Source: Paenibacillus polymyxa (GTDB lineage: Bacteria > Bacillota > Bacilli > Paenibacillales > Paenibacillaceae). Taken from it: 64,000 nt of DNA. The stretch is from the NCBI RefSeq assembly GCF_018614975.1, contig NZ_JAGGNR010000011.1, positions 466,262 to 530,261 on the forward strand, in the 5' to 3' direction. A program made the translations under genes and the position numbers. Shown piece by piece: positions 35,309 to 44,411 of this stretch. The notes under the pieces were generated by a model, which was not told where the DNA came from, ran no database searches, and saw only the letters and a program-made list of their open reading frames with translations. Position 1 is the stretch's first letter. Every line of letters starts with the position of its first letter.

Positions 35309-36313
35309 ATGAAATACACGCCATGGTTCGTCCGGGGGATCGTTATTCTGCTGATTATCATTGTGGCGCTCACCAGCTGTAATAAGGAAGAGAATGAAGC
35401 CAGGATTACGATTGGCGAAGTGACTCGTTCGGTATTTTACGCACCAGAGTATGTGGCTGTGGCTCAAGGTTTTTTTGAAGAGCAGGGACTTGAGGTGGGT
35501 ATTCAAACGACTGCTGGCGGTGACAAAACGATGGCGGCATTACTCGCAGGTTCGGTGGATATCGCACTGGTAGGGGCGGAGACGTCCATATATGTCTATC
35601 AGCAGGGAGCGGAAGACCCGGTCATTAACTTTGCCCAACTCACGCAGACAGATGGTACGTTCCTGTTCGCTCGTAACACGGAAGGCAGTTTTGATTGGGA
35701 GCAACTGAGGAACTCCACATTTCTTGGACAGCGCAAAGGTGGCATGCCACAAATGGCAGGGGAGTTCGCACTGAACAAACATGGTATTGATCCGCAAAGT
35801 GATCTGGAGCTGATTCAAAATGTGGACTTTGCCAATATTGCGTCTGCTTTCGCCTCAGGTACGGGAGATTATGTTCAACTGTTTGAACCCCAGGCATCCA
35901 TCTTTGAACAAGAAGATCGGGGCAAGGTTGTTGCATCGTTTGGAACAGAAAGTGGTCGTTTGCCTTACACCGTCTTTATGACGAAACAGAGTTATCTGAA
36001 TGACAATAAGGATATCGTGCAGAAATTTACAAATGGTCTGCACAAAGCGCAGGCATGGGTAGATTCCCACAGCGCTGAAGAGATTGCGGAGGTCATTTCT
36101 CCTTTTTTCAAAGACATCGATTCAGCCATATTGATCAGTAGTGTAAACCGTTATAAGGAACAGGGTAGCTATGCAACGGACCCGATCATTGATGAGGAAG
36201 AGTGGAACAATCTACTTGATGTCATGAGTGCCGCTGGCGAGCTGAAAGAACGCGTGGATTTGAATGCCATTGTGGATAATGCCTATGCGGAAGAAGTCAC
36301 GAAATCAAAGTAA
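35309..36313 (+). CDS. ABC importer substrate-binding lipoprotein (NMT1/SsuA-like)
   Basis: A 334-residue lipoprotein with a signal and lipobox LTSC (Cys at residue 24). The body is an NMT1/THI5-like type II binding protein (VFYAPEYVAVAQGFFEEQGL, about 44-63; ALLAGSVDIALVG, about 80-92). Relatives bind sulfonates, nitrate or thiamine precursors; I cannot tell which. AAGGAGG precedes the ATG at 35309, and an in-frame ATG at 35291 lies before that site. It is the first gene of a three-gene importer operon. Confidence 0.85.
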   Translation: MKYTPWFVRGIVILLIIIVALTSCNKEENEARITIGEVTRSVFYAPEYVAVAQGFFEEQGLEVGIQTTAGGDKTMAALLAGSVDIALVGAETSIYVYQQGAEDPVINFAQLTQTDGTFLFARNTEGSFDWEQLRNSTFLGQRKGGMPQMAGEFALNKHGIDPQSDLELIQNVDFANIASAFASGTGDYVQLFEPQASIFEQEDRGKVVASFGTESGRLPYTVFMTKQSYLNDNKDIVQKFTNGLHKAQAWVDSHSAEEIAEVISPFFKDIDSAILISSVNRYKEQGSYATDPIIDEEEWNNLLDVMSAAGELKERVDLNAIVDNAYAEEVTKSK

Positions 36314-36342
36314 TGGGTATTCAGGAAAGGAAGTGAGCAGGA

Positions 36343-37137
36343 ATGCCTGAATCCGAAAGTGTGATCCGACTGGAGGGGATCTCTCAAGTCTACGTCAGCG
36401 AGCGGGAAGCTTCATTGGTGATTGAAGACTTGAGTCTGGAGATCCAAAAAGGAGAGTTCGTCAGTCTGGTTGGACCGAGTGGATGCGGTAAAACGACATT
36501 GTTGTCGATCATCGCAGGGCTGCTCACACCCACTCAAGGAGAGGTTAAGGTTAAAGGCAAGCTCGTAGGCGGCCCCTCATCGCAGATTGGTTATATGCTC
36601 CAACAGGACTATCTGTTTCCATGGCGGACCATTCTGGATAATGCGTTGATCGGACTTGAACTGACAGGTAGATTGGATGAACGGAGTCGTGAGCGTGTGC
36701 GTAAACTTCTGGTAAGTATGGGTCTGGCAGGAACGGAGAATCAGTACCCTTCAGAGCTTTCAGGGGGCATGAGACAGCGGGTGGCTCTGGTGCGCACGCT
36801 GGCAACCGACCCGGGAATTTTATTGTTGGATGAACCATTTTCGGCACTCGATTATCAAACCAAGCTGCAACTGGAGGATCTGGTTTCGGACACGTTAAAA
36901 CAGTTTGGCAAAACCTCTGTACTTGTCACCCATGACTTGTCTGAAGCCATCGCTGTCAGTGACCGCGTCATTGTACTTGAGCGCAATCCGGGCCGCATCC
37001 GTCGTGAATTTATCATTCCCGATGGAATACGCAAATCTCAGCCGTTCCATGCCAGGGAGCAAGAAGGATTCAATGAGCTGTTTCAGGCGTTATGGAGTGA
37101 ACTGGACCAGTCCGGGGGAGGTGAGAAAGACGCGTGA
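36343..37137 (+). CDS. ABC importer ATP-binding protein
   Basis: 264 residues. Walker A is GPSGCGKTTL (about 46-55), the signature is LSGGMRQR (about 141), Walker B is ILLLDEPFSALD (about 162), and the switch His is in VLVTHDLSEA. This is the SsuB/TauB/NrtD type. AGGAAGTGAGCAGG precedes the ATG. It overlaps the permease by four bases (GTGA), so the two are coupled. Confidence 0.92.
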   Translation: MPESESVIRLEGISQVYVSEREASLVIEDLSLEIQKGEFVSLVGPSGCGKTTLLSIIAGLLTPTQGEVKVKGKLVGGPSSQIGYMLQQDYLFPWRTILDNALIGLELTGRLDERSRERVRKLLVSMGLAGTENQYPSELSGGMRQRVALVRTLATDPGILLLDEPFSALDYQTKLQLEDLVSDTLKQFGKTSVLVTHDLSEAIAVSDRVIVLERNPGRIRREFIIPDGIRKSQPFHAREQEGFNELFQALWSELDQSGGGEKDA

Positions 37138-37967
37138 ATCAAACGAATCCGAAGCAGGAAAAGCGTGACGAATGGATGGGGCAATTGCATCGTAATCATA
37201 TTCAGCAGATGGCCAGATGGCGACATCAAGTGCTTGCCGTACAATTATCCATGCTGGTATGTATGTTTTTGCTATGGGAAGTGGCAGGCAGACTCCGTTG
37301 GATTGATGTACTGTTATTCAGTTATCCCAGTAAGATTTTTGCCCAGATCGGCAAGGACATCGCTAGTGGCGAATTATGGGCACATGTTGGGGTAACCGTA
37401 GGGGAAACGGCAGTTGGTTTTTTACTGGGAACACTCGTTGGAACCTTGCTTGCGGTTTTAATTTGGTGGTCTCCTTTTTTGTCCAAAGTGCTAGACCCCT
37501 ATATGGTTGTGTTCAACAGTATGCCAAAGGTAGCACTTGGCCCGATCTTTATTGTTATGTTTGGCGCTGGTTTTACAGCCATTGTTATGACTACATTGTC
37601 CATCACGGTCATTATTACGACATTGGTCGTGTATAACAGCTTCAATGAAGTGGATCCCAATTATATTAAAGTGATTCGTACGTTTGGTGGAGAGCGTTCC
37701 GAGATTTTTATGAAAGTTGTATTGCCTGCTTCTTTTCCGGCGATTGTATCCACCTTGAAAGTAAACGTGGGCATGGCCTGGGTGGGTGTAATTGTGGGTG
37801 AGTTTCTGGTCGCCAAACAAGGGCTCGGTTATCTCATTATCTACGGATTTCAGGTATTCAACTTCACGCTTGTATTATCGAGTCTGTTAATTATTGCTGC
37901 AGTTGCAACAGCCATGTATCAACTTGTTGTCTATGCAGAACGCAAAATGCTGGCTGGCCGCAGGTAA
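37134..37967 (+). CDS. ABC importer permease
   Basis: A 277-residue inner-membrane permease with about six helices. The BPD-transp-1 segment contains RTFGGERSEIFMKVVLPASF (about 180-199), the EAA loop that contacts the ATPase. GTG at 37134 overlaps the previous stop. Together with 35309 and 36343 it makes a complete SsuABC/TauABC-like importer with an unknown ligand. Confidence 0.9.
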   Translation: MNQTNPKQEKRDEWMGQLHRNHIQQMARWRHQVLAVQLSMLVCMFLLWEVAGRLRWIDVLLFSYPSKIFAQIGKDIASGELWAHVGVTVGETAVGFLLGTLVGTLLAVLIWWSPFLSKVLDPYMVVFNSMPKVALGPIFIVMFGAGFTAIVMTTLSITVIITTLVVYNSFNEVDPNYIKVIRTFGGERSEIFMKVVLPASFPAIVSTLKVNVGMAWVGVIVGEFLVAKQGLGYLIIYGFQVFNFTLVLSSLLIIAAVATAMYQLVVYAERKMLAGRR

Positions 37968-38034
37968 TTCGGACGTGTTTTACTCGTAATGTGACCGGGT
38001 ATGATATGTATACAATTTCACAAGGGGTGTCACG

Positions 38035-38184
38035 TTGCCCGATACTGTAAAATCAAGTACCATATTTAGTATGAATATTCCGCGCAGACCCGGAATGAAT
38101 GCGATGATTGGAGAAGAGGGCCTTGAGGTTCTGTCGCAACGATCTAACTTGCCAGCGTCCCTCATTCGGGGCGTGTTGCTGTGA
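38035..38184 (+). CDS. possible small protein, 49 residues
   Basis: A TTG-started frame, with AAGGGGTG 5 bases upstream, encodes MPDTVKSSTIFSMNIPRRPG followed by a helical end. The reading is open across a region that otherwise looks non-coding (37968-38315). The minus-strand frame through the same bases has no ribosome site. No family was recognised; the call rests on the site and length alone. Confidence 0.3.
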   Translation: MPDTVKSSTIFSMNIPRRPGMNAMIGEEGLEVLSQRSNLPASLIRGVLL

Positions 38185-38315
38185 CCGGCATGCATGCGCA
38201 TGTCGGTTGATGTCGTCTAGTTTACATTTGGATGAGACATACTAGTCATGATAAATGAATGAGGCGACGAGCTGGCTAAGAATTTTTTTGCAGCTTAGAG
38301 GAGATGGAATGTTAA

Positions 38316-39293
38316 ATGGGTTTTAGGGTAATTAAAACCGCAATCGCCGCATTAATGGCCGTGCTGATTGCGGACTGGTGTGGCTTGCCAGGACCAACAT
38401 CAGCGGGATTGCTTGCCATTCTTGGGGTGGATGTAACGAGAAAACGAAGTATTCGCACCATATCGGCGAGGTTCTTTGCTTCAGTAGTTGGACTTTTATT
38501 TGCAAGTGTACTTTTTCACTTTCTAGGCTTCCATTATTGGGTGTTGGCCGTATACATATTGATCGCATTCCCCGTCATTGTCCGGGTAGGCTTCAAGGAA
38601 GGTATTGTAACAGGTTCAGTTGTGGTGTTTCGGGTGTTCGGCGGCGGGGAGATGGACGTGTATGTCGTCCTCGAACAAATTGCTTTGCTGCTGATTGGTC
38701 TTGGTTCCGCAATGGCGGTTAACCTGGCCTATATGCCGGCAGCAGATCCACAGATGCTTCGCATTCGCAAACGAATCGATGAACTCTTTTCGAAGATTTT
38801 CAAGGAATTCGCAGCCACGCTGCGTAATCCCAATGAAGCATGGGCGGGGAGAGAGCTGATTGAAGCGGATAAAGCGATTCTGGGCGGTATTGATGCAGCC
38901 AAGCGTTCTCTGGAGAATCAGGTGATTCATCCGAACGAGGAATGGAGTGTCTACTTCTATATGCGCAAAACGCAGCTCGACTCCATCCAGCACATGATGC
39001 ATCTTGTGTCCCAGATCTATCAGAAGATGCCACATGCGGAAATGGTATCGGAGCTGTTCGATCAGCTTAGTCAGGATGTACTTACTGAATCCTACACCGG
39101 ACGAACTGAAAAACTTCTTGCGGATGTGCAAGAAGAATTCAAACGTATGGAGCTGCCGGATACAAGGGAAGAATTCGAGATTCGTTCCGCAATTCTCCAG
39201 CTGTGCCGCGAACTCGCGCTGTATCTGAAAGTCGCGAAGAAGGACAAAGCACCGTCCCCAATCTCGGACCGGTCCCAATCTACAAACGAATAA
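38316..39293 (+). CDS. aromatic acid exporter family protein (FUSC-like)
   Basis: 325 residues. The N-terminal half (about 1-145) has four to six membrane helices of the ArAE/FUSC type, starting VIKTAIAALMAVLIADWCGL. The C-terminal half is a soluble helical domain (about 150-310) like the DUF939 C-terminal region. GAGGAG precedes the ATG. It may export aromatic acids or act as a half-exporter. It sits just before cotE, with no common transcript signal (cotE has its own promoter). Confidence 0.8.
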   Translation: MGFRVIKTAIAALMAVLIADWCGLPGPTSAGLLAILGVDVTRKRSIRTISARFFASVVGLLFASVLFHFLGFHYWVLAVYILIAFPVIVRVGFKEGIVTGSVVVFRVFGGGEMDVYVVLEQIALLLIGLGSAMAVNLAYMPAADPQMLRIRKRIDELFSKIFKEFAATLRNPNEAWAGRELIEADKAILGGIDAAKRSLENQVIHPNEEWSVYFYMRKTQLDSIQHMMHLVSQIYQKMPHAEMVSELFDQLSQDVLTESYTGRTEKLLADVQEEFKRMELPDTREEFEIRSAILQLCRELALYLKVAKKDKAPSPISDRSQSTNE

Positions 39294-39305
39294 TAGAAAA
39301 TAGTT

Positions 39306-39335
39306 GTCACCCTAGACGAATGCCCTGCATACACT
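39306..39335 (+). promoter_or_regulatory. sigma-E-like promoter of cotE
   Basis: GTCACCCT and CATACACT are separated by 14 bases. The -10 matches the sigma-E consensus CATACANT exactly, while the -35 is weaker. B. subtilis cotE is sigma-E dependent, which supports the reading. Confidence 0.6.
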
Positions 39336-39368
39336 TGTAGTGAATGATTGTATGGAGGAGGTTTAAAG

Positions 39369-39929
39369 ATGTCATTGAGTCATAAACATCAATGTAGAGA
39401 GATTATCACGAAGGCGATCTGCGGCAAAGGTCGTAAGTTCTCTACCGTAACACATACCGTGACTCCGCCAAATGGTCCGACAAGTATTTTGGGGGCTTGG
39501 ATTATCAACCACCAATATGAAGCCGTATCAGCGGGTGACGGAATTGAAGTTATTGGTACTTACGATATCAACATTTGGTATTCCTACGACAAGAATTCTC
39601 AGACGGATGTAGCCAAAGAAACGGTCTCGTATGTAGAACATGTGCCATTGTCCTATCTGGACCCGAAACACCGGACTTCCACAGTGGAGGTATCTGCGGA
39701 TGCAACGCAGGAACCCAGCTGTGTGGAAGCCACAGTATCAGCAGGTGGAAGCAGTGTAATTATCCGGGTTGAACGGGAATTCGCTGTGGAACTCGTTGCC
39801 GAAACCAAAGTTTGTGTGAAGGTCTGCACAGATGGTTGCGGTGATTACGAAGACAAGGACTATGACTTTGGCAGTGCCGATGGAGATTATGACGATCTCG
39901 ATCCCGATCTGCTCGACGATGAGCTGTGA
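39369..39929 (+). CDS. cotE: outer spore coat morphogenetic protein CotE
   Basis: A 186-residue CotE homologue, the assembler of the outer spore coat. Blocks matching B. subtilis CotE are REIITKAICGKGRKFS (about 10-25), SILGAWIINHQYEA, YDINIWYSY (about 66-74), and EREFAVELVAETKV (about 138-151), then the acidic Asp/Glu-rich tail (DYEDKDYDFGSADGDYDDLD). GGAGGAGG lies before the ATG. It is expressed in the mother cell. In Bacillus it directly precedes mutS; here an amidoligase gene is inserted between them. Confidence 0.93.
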   Translation: MSLSHKHQCREIITKAICGKGRKFSTVTHTVTPPNGPTSILGAWIINHQYEAVSAGDGIEVIGTYDINIWYSYDKNSQTDVAKETVSYVEHVPLSYLDPKHRTSTVEVSADATQEPSCVEATVSAGGSSVIIRVEREFAVELVAETKVCVKVCTDGCGDYEDKDYDFGSADGDYDDLDPDLLDDEL

Positions 39930-39985
39930 GTTTGACGCCTGTATTTGATAACCTAAGGTATCATATGCGCCAGAAGGCGCGGTGA

Positions 39986-40008
39986 AGAGGGCGTAAGCCC
40001 TCTTTCTT
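39986..40008 (+). terminator. terminator after cotE
   Basis: AGAGGGC and GCCCTCT form a short stem followed by TTCTTCTT. Confidence 0.6.
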
Positions 40009-40032
40009 CTTAAATATTGAAAAATGGGTGGT

Positions 40033-40097
40033 AACGAGCCTCGCAATGTGCCTGGAATACCTTTCACGGGAAGGCTCCGCATTGCGGGGTTATTTTT
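40033..40097 (+). terminator. long hairpin and terminator in the leader of the amidoligase gene
   Basis: AACGAGCCTCGCAATG pairs with CATTGCGGGGTT; GCCT/AGGC pairs inside; TATTTTTA follows. It lies 34 bases before the next start codon, so it may act as an attenuator rather than an end signal for cotE. Confidence 0.65.
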
Positions 40098-40130
40098 ATT
40101 TTGGTTGCATGATCCGGGAGGGGGGACGTA

Positions 40131-41381
40131 ATGAATGTGATGGAACAAGCGGAGGAAGCGCTCCACCGATATGAAAAGATGACTTCTGGAGAACGTGCAG
40201 AACGGTTGAAACAGGCAGGCATTGAAGTATTGTCACTGCACGATCGACGCAAACGTGAACCAGGCTTGCGTGTACGCTATGACGTAGAGATAAGCTGTCT
40301 GCAGGCGATCCGGATCAAGCGCAAGGATACTAGTGGCATGGGAGGGGGACAGGAAACTCTGTTGGAGCGTGAAGCCAGTTCAACCTTGTTCAAGCGCATA
40401 GAACGACTTGCGATCAAAACGCTGTATACGCTAGGACTGGATCATGGAGCTGTTCGACTGGAATCCTCAGGGAACGGCGGATGTGCAGTGATTTCGATCG
40501 ATCCGGATCCATGGAAAGGGATGACCAACCTTGCTGCAACCTATAGGGAAAGCTGGAAGCAACATCAGGAACTGTTGAATGAGGAGGCGAGTCACAGACC
40601 CACTCCGATACTCGGCATGGACCCGGAGTTTCTTCTGGTGCAGATGCCCGAATCCAAAATCGTACCCGCCTCCAGATTTCTTGAACGTACAGGAATGGCA
40701 GGCTGTGATTCGGTGACGGTTGGTGGGCGGCGTATATATCCGGTTGCCGAACTGAGACCCGCTCCCAGCTCCGAACCACGAGAGCTACTGGCTCATCTGA
40801 TGAGGGCATTCGCAGCCGCTTCCCGCAGCATCAGTGATCACTCGCTCATCTGGCAGGCAGGAGGGATGCCGCAGCGGGGGTTACCTCTGGGTGGTCATAT
40901 TCATTTTAGCGGGGTGAATCTTACCGGGGAACTGCTCCGTGCACTGGACAATTATCTTGCATTGCCATTGGCATTTCTTCAAGACCCGCGTGGATCGGGA
41001 AGACGACCACGTTATGGAGCACTTGGTGATTTTCGCCTGAAATCCTACGGTGGGTTTGAGTATCGTACGTTACCCAGCTTTCTTGTGTCGCCCCTTGTTG
41101 CGAAAGGGGTTGTGGCCTTGGCAGGTCTGATCGCGAGCGGGTATACTCAATTACGGCAGCGTCCGTTGGCAAAAGCTGAGGTTCATACCGCTTTTTATGA
41201 AGGAAAGCGCGAGGTGATCAAGGAACACATTCCAGCTCTTATAGATGACCTGAAGAAGTTGGATGGATATGCACGTTATGAACGGTATGCATCTCCGCTA
41301 CTCCTTCAATTAAAACTGGGAAGAACCTGGGATGAGAGCCGAGATATCCGTAAACTCTGGAATATTCGGCCAGGTTCATGA
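40131..41381 (+). CDS. putative amidoligase (phiEco32-type COOH-NH2 ligase)
   Basis: 416 residues. The C-terminal two thirds carry the pattern of the phage phiEco32-like COOH-NH2 ligase-type 2 family (ATP-grasp-like): LGMDPEFLLVQ (about 160-170), YPVAELRPAPSSEP (about 202-215), GGHIHFSGVN (about 253-262) and SYGGFEYRTLPSFLVSP (about 301-317). The acidic and His residues for ATP/Mg are in place. The N-terminal 150 residues are an extra domain. These enzymes form amide bonds between proteins or peptides and amines. The position between cotE and mutS hints at a role in spore-coat crosslinking, which is inference. Confidence 0.72.
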   Translation: MNVMEQAEEALHRYEKMTSGERAERLKQAGIEVLSLHDRRKREPGLRVRYDVEISCLQAIRIKRKDTSGMGGGQETLLEREASSTLFKRIERLAIKTLYTLGLDHGAVRLESSGNGGCAVISIDPDPWKGMTNLAATYRESWKQHQELLNEEASHRPTPILGMDPEFLLVQMPESKIVPASRFLERTGMAGCDSVTVGGRRIYPVAELRPAPSSEPRELLAHLMRAFAAASRSISDHSLIWQAGGMPQRGLPLGGHIHFSGVNLTGELLRALDNYLALPLAFLQDPRGSGRRPRYGALGDFRLKSYGGFEYRTLPSFLVSPLVAKGVVALAGLIASGYTQLRQRPLAKAEVHTAFYEGKREVIKEHIPALIDDLKKLDGYARYERYASPLLLQLKLGRTWDESRDIRKLWNIRPGS

Positions 41382-41489
41382 AGAGCGGACGTTTTTTTGA
41401 TATAATAAGAAACAAGTCTTTTATGAGTAATAAGCTACTACGGAAGAGATGGAGCAGCAACCCTTGAAGGAAGTGGCGAATAGCCAACA

Positions 41490-41525
41490 CATAAGGCGGA
41501 GGCGTAAACACAGTGCCTGACCGTC
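41490..41525 (+). promoter_or_regulatory. stem-loop in the mutS leader
   Basis: AAGGCGGAGGC and GCCTGACCGTCTT form an imperfect stem around GTAAACACAGT. It lies in a 170-base leader (41400-41580), which also has a short GTCC/GGAC hairpin. No known riboswitch class was recognised. Confidence 0.35.
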
Positions 41526-41588
41526 TTATTGTCCTTCCAGGACGCGTTTCTTCCTGACATTATAGGAACGGGATGGAGGATATTCATC

Positions 41589-44390
41589 ATGGCTCAGTAT
41601 ACGCCAATGATTCAACAATATTTGCAAGTGAAGGCCGAAGCACAGGATGCTTTTCTATTTTTTAGACTGGGTGACTTCTATGAAATGTTCTTCGAGGATG
41701 CGATTAATGCTGCCCGTGAACTTGAGATCACGCTGACCGCACGTAATGGTGGAGCGGATGACAAAATTCCGATGTGCGGTGTACCTTATCATTCGGCTGA
41801 CAATTACATACAGCGTCTGATTGAAAAAGGATATAAAGTTGCGATATGTGAACAGATGGAAGATGCAAGTGTAACTAAAGGCATGGTACGACGTGAAATT
41901 GTACGTGTGGTTACCCCCGGAACGGTAATGGAAGGCAAAACGCTGGGGGATAAATCCAACAACTATATGGTGTGTCTTACAGGTAATCAAAATACGCTGG
42001 CGCTCGCGGCCTGTGATCTGTCAACGGGGGAGTTGTATGTGACATCCGTACCCTATTCCAAGGAATGGCTCAAGGATGAAATCGGCATCTACGAACCATC
42101 AGAGCTGGTAGGGGATGCAGCGCTGCTTGAAACGGTAGAAGCCGAGGCATCTCCAATCGGTCGCCCGGTGGTCTACACGTCGTGGACAAAGAATAAGGAA
42201 GATCTGGTCCGTCAGCAGTTTGGCGAGGCTGTGTGGGCAAGATTAGAGCCTGAACGTCAAGCGTGCATTGCACGACTTTTTTCCTATCTGAGTGAGACAC
42301 AGAAACGTTCTCTTGGGCAATTAACACAAATCTCAACGTATGAGCCGGATCATTATATGATCCTGGACCCGTTTACCCGACGGAACCTGGAATTGGTGGA
42401 AACCGTGCGTGAACGCTCCAAAAAAGGTTCATTGCTCTGGTTGCTTGATCGGACTGAGACGTCTATGGGTGCAAGAATGCTGCGTCGCTGGGTCGATAAG
42501 CCATTGTTGCAAAAAGGGAAGATTAATGAGCGTCTTGAAGCGGTGGATACGTTGTATAACCAGTTTATATTGCGTGAGGACCTGCGGGCAGAACTCAAAG
42601 ATATCTATGATCTGGAGCGCTTGGTGGGCCGGATTGCTTTTGGTAATGCCAATGGTCGTGACCTGAATGCGCTCAAGTCATCGCTGGAGAAGATTCCAGG
42701 ACTTCGTCAACATTGCGTTGGATCATCTTCAGCAACATTGCAGTACATTGCCGAAACGATGGATGATTGCAATGATCTGCGTGAAGCTATCGGGCAAGCC
42801 ATTGTGGATGAGCCGCCGGTATCGGTAAGGGACGGAGGTCTGATTCGTGAAGGGTACCATGAACGTCTGGATGAATTGCGTGAGGCTTCGGTTAACGGGA
42901 AACAGTGGATTGCAGAGCTGGAAGCACGAGAGCGTGAGGCGACAGGCATTCGATCGCTGAAGATTGGATATAACAAAGTGTTTGGTTATTATATTGAGAT
43001 CACCAAGTCCAATCTATCCTCGTTGCCAGAGGGGCGTTATGAACGTAAACAGACACTTGCCAATGCAGAACGTTACATCACGCCGGAGTTGAAGGAAAAA
43101 GAGACGTTGATTCTCGAAGCTCAGGACAAAATGGTTGATATTGAGTATGGGCTGTTCGCAGAGCTGCGCGAGCGGTTGAACAAAGAGATCGCAAGACTGC
43201 AGAAGCTCGCTGAACAGGTAGCGGAAATTGATGTGTATCAATCTTTTGCGGTGATCAGTGCTGAGCGCAACTTTGTACGGCCTACGTTGACCGACGGTTA
43301 TGATCTGGTTGTGGAAGAAGGACGCCATCCGGTCGTTGAGGCGGTCATGCGAGATGGCGCATTTATTGCCAATCACACGGCAATGACCAAGGAAGAGGCA
43401 CGTATTCTGCTGATTACCGGTCCGAATATGGCTGGTAAGAGTACGTATATGCGACAGGTCGCTTTAATCTCTATTTTGGCGCAAGTAGGTTGTTTTGTAC
43501 CTGCAGGTCAGGCGGAAGTGCCGATCATGGATCGCATTTTCACACGGATTGGTGCCGCGGATGATCTCATTGGTGGACAAAGCACATTCATGGTGGAGAT
43601 GGCGGACATTCAGGTCATGACGGACAAAGCCACACCACGCAGTCTGATTATTATCGATGAATTGGGACGGGGAACGTCAACCAGCGAAGGTATGGCCATT
43701 GCTCAGTCTGTTATTGAATATGTACATGATATCATCGGGTGTAAAGCCCTTGTATCAACTCATTTCCATGAGCTTGCCCATCTGGAAGAGAGTCTGGACA
43801 AGCTGGCCAACTACTCGATGGCGGTACAGGAGAGCGGTGACAAAGTTAATTTCCTGCGCAAATTGATTGCCGGGGCAGCCAGCAGCAGTTATGGTATCTA
43901 TTGTGCACGCCTTGCAGGTCTGCCTGATAGCATTATTGAGCGCGCGAATGGACTGTTGCATGGGTTTGAACATGCAGCTGCTCAGGTAGCAGTGGGCAGT
44001 GAATATATCGGCAATGAGAAGCAGGAAGCAGGCTTGAATGTACAGGGTGTAGAATTCCATCACACGGATTCAGCACCAATGATCCGGGAACACGAGATTG
44101 CGAAGAGTGCAGAGAACACACCTCTTATTGAAGATTTGGCTGGGAAGAAACATGCGAAGAAAGCAAACAGCAAAGAACAGTCCGATGCAAACCATTCGGA
44201 TGTATTTCAACTGTCCATCTTTGGGGATGATGAGCCGAGTGTAGCAACGAAACCGGATGTAGTTGCGGTGGATAAACCAGCGCGAGAATTCATCCGTACG
44301 ATGAAAGATATCGATGTCATGAATATGACGCCTCTTCAGGCGATGCAGATATTGAATGATCTCAAATTGAAGGCACAGCAATTATCCTGA
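41589..44390 (+). CDS. mutS: DNA mismatch repair protein MutS
   Basis: 933 residues (MutS1 is usually about 860-900). Domains: mismatch-binding I with FFRLGDFYEMFFEDA (about 24-38), connector, core/lever, clamp, ATPase with TGPNMAGKSTYMRQ (about 610-623), Walker B IIIDELGRGTST and His in STHFHELAHLE. The C-terminal tail (about 800-933) is longer and rich in Ala, Glu and Lys, with the MutL/beta-clamp-binding-like QLSIFGDD near 878. AGGAT precedes the ATG at 41589; an in-frame start at 41529 was not used. It forms an operon with mutL. Confidence 0.97.
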   Translation: MAQYTPMIQQYLQVKAEAQDAFLFFRLGDFYEMFFEDAINAARELEITLTARNGGADDKIPMCGVPYHSADNYIQRLIEKGYKVAICEQMEDASVTKGMVRREIVRVVTPGTVMEGKTLGDKSNNYMVCLTGNQNTLALAACDLSTGELYVTSVPYSKEWLKDEIGIYEPSELVGDAALLETVEAEASPIGRPVVYTSWTKNKEDLVRQQFGEAVWARLEPERQACIARLFSYLSETQKRSLGQLTQISTYEPDHYMILDPFTRRNLELVETVRERSKKGSLLWLLDRTETSMGARMLRRWVDKPLLQKGKINERLEAVDTLYNQFILREDLRAELKDIYDLERLVGRIAFGNANGRDLNALKSSLEKIPGLRQHCVGSSSATLQYIAETMDDCNDLREAIGQAIVDEPPVSVRDGGLIREGYHERLDELREASVNGKQWIAELEAREREATGIRSLKIGYNKVFGYYIEITKSNLSSLPEGRYERKQTLANAERYITPELKEKETLILEAQDKMVDIEYGLFAELRERLNKEIARLQKLAEQVAEIDVYQSFAVISAERNFVRPTLTDGYDLVVEEGRHPVVEAVMRDGAFIANHTAMTKEEARILLITGPNMAGKSTYMRQVALISILAQVGCFVPAGQAEVPIMDRIFTRIGAADDLIGGQSTFMVEMADIQVMTDKATPRSLIIIDELGRGTSTSEGMAIAQSVIEYVHDIIGCKALVSTHFHELAHLEESLDKLANYSMAVQESGDKVNFLRKLIAGAASSSYGIYCARLAGLPDSIIERANGLLHGFEHAAAQVAVGSEYIGNEKQEAGLNVQGVEFHHTDSAPMIREHEIAKSAENTPLIEDLAGKKHAKKANSKEQSDANHSDVFQLSIFGDDEPSVATKPDVVAVDKPAREFIRTMKDIDVMNMTPLQAMQILNDLKLKAQQLS

Positions 44391-44411
44391 ATATAAGGGA
44401 GGGGAAAACCT

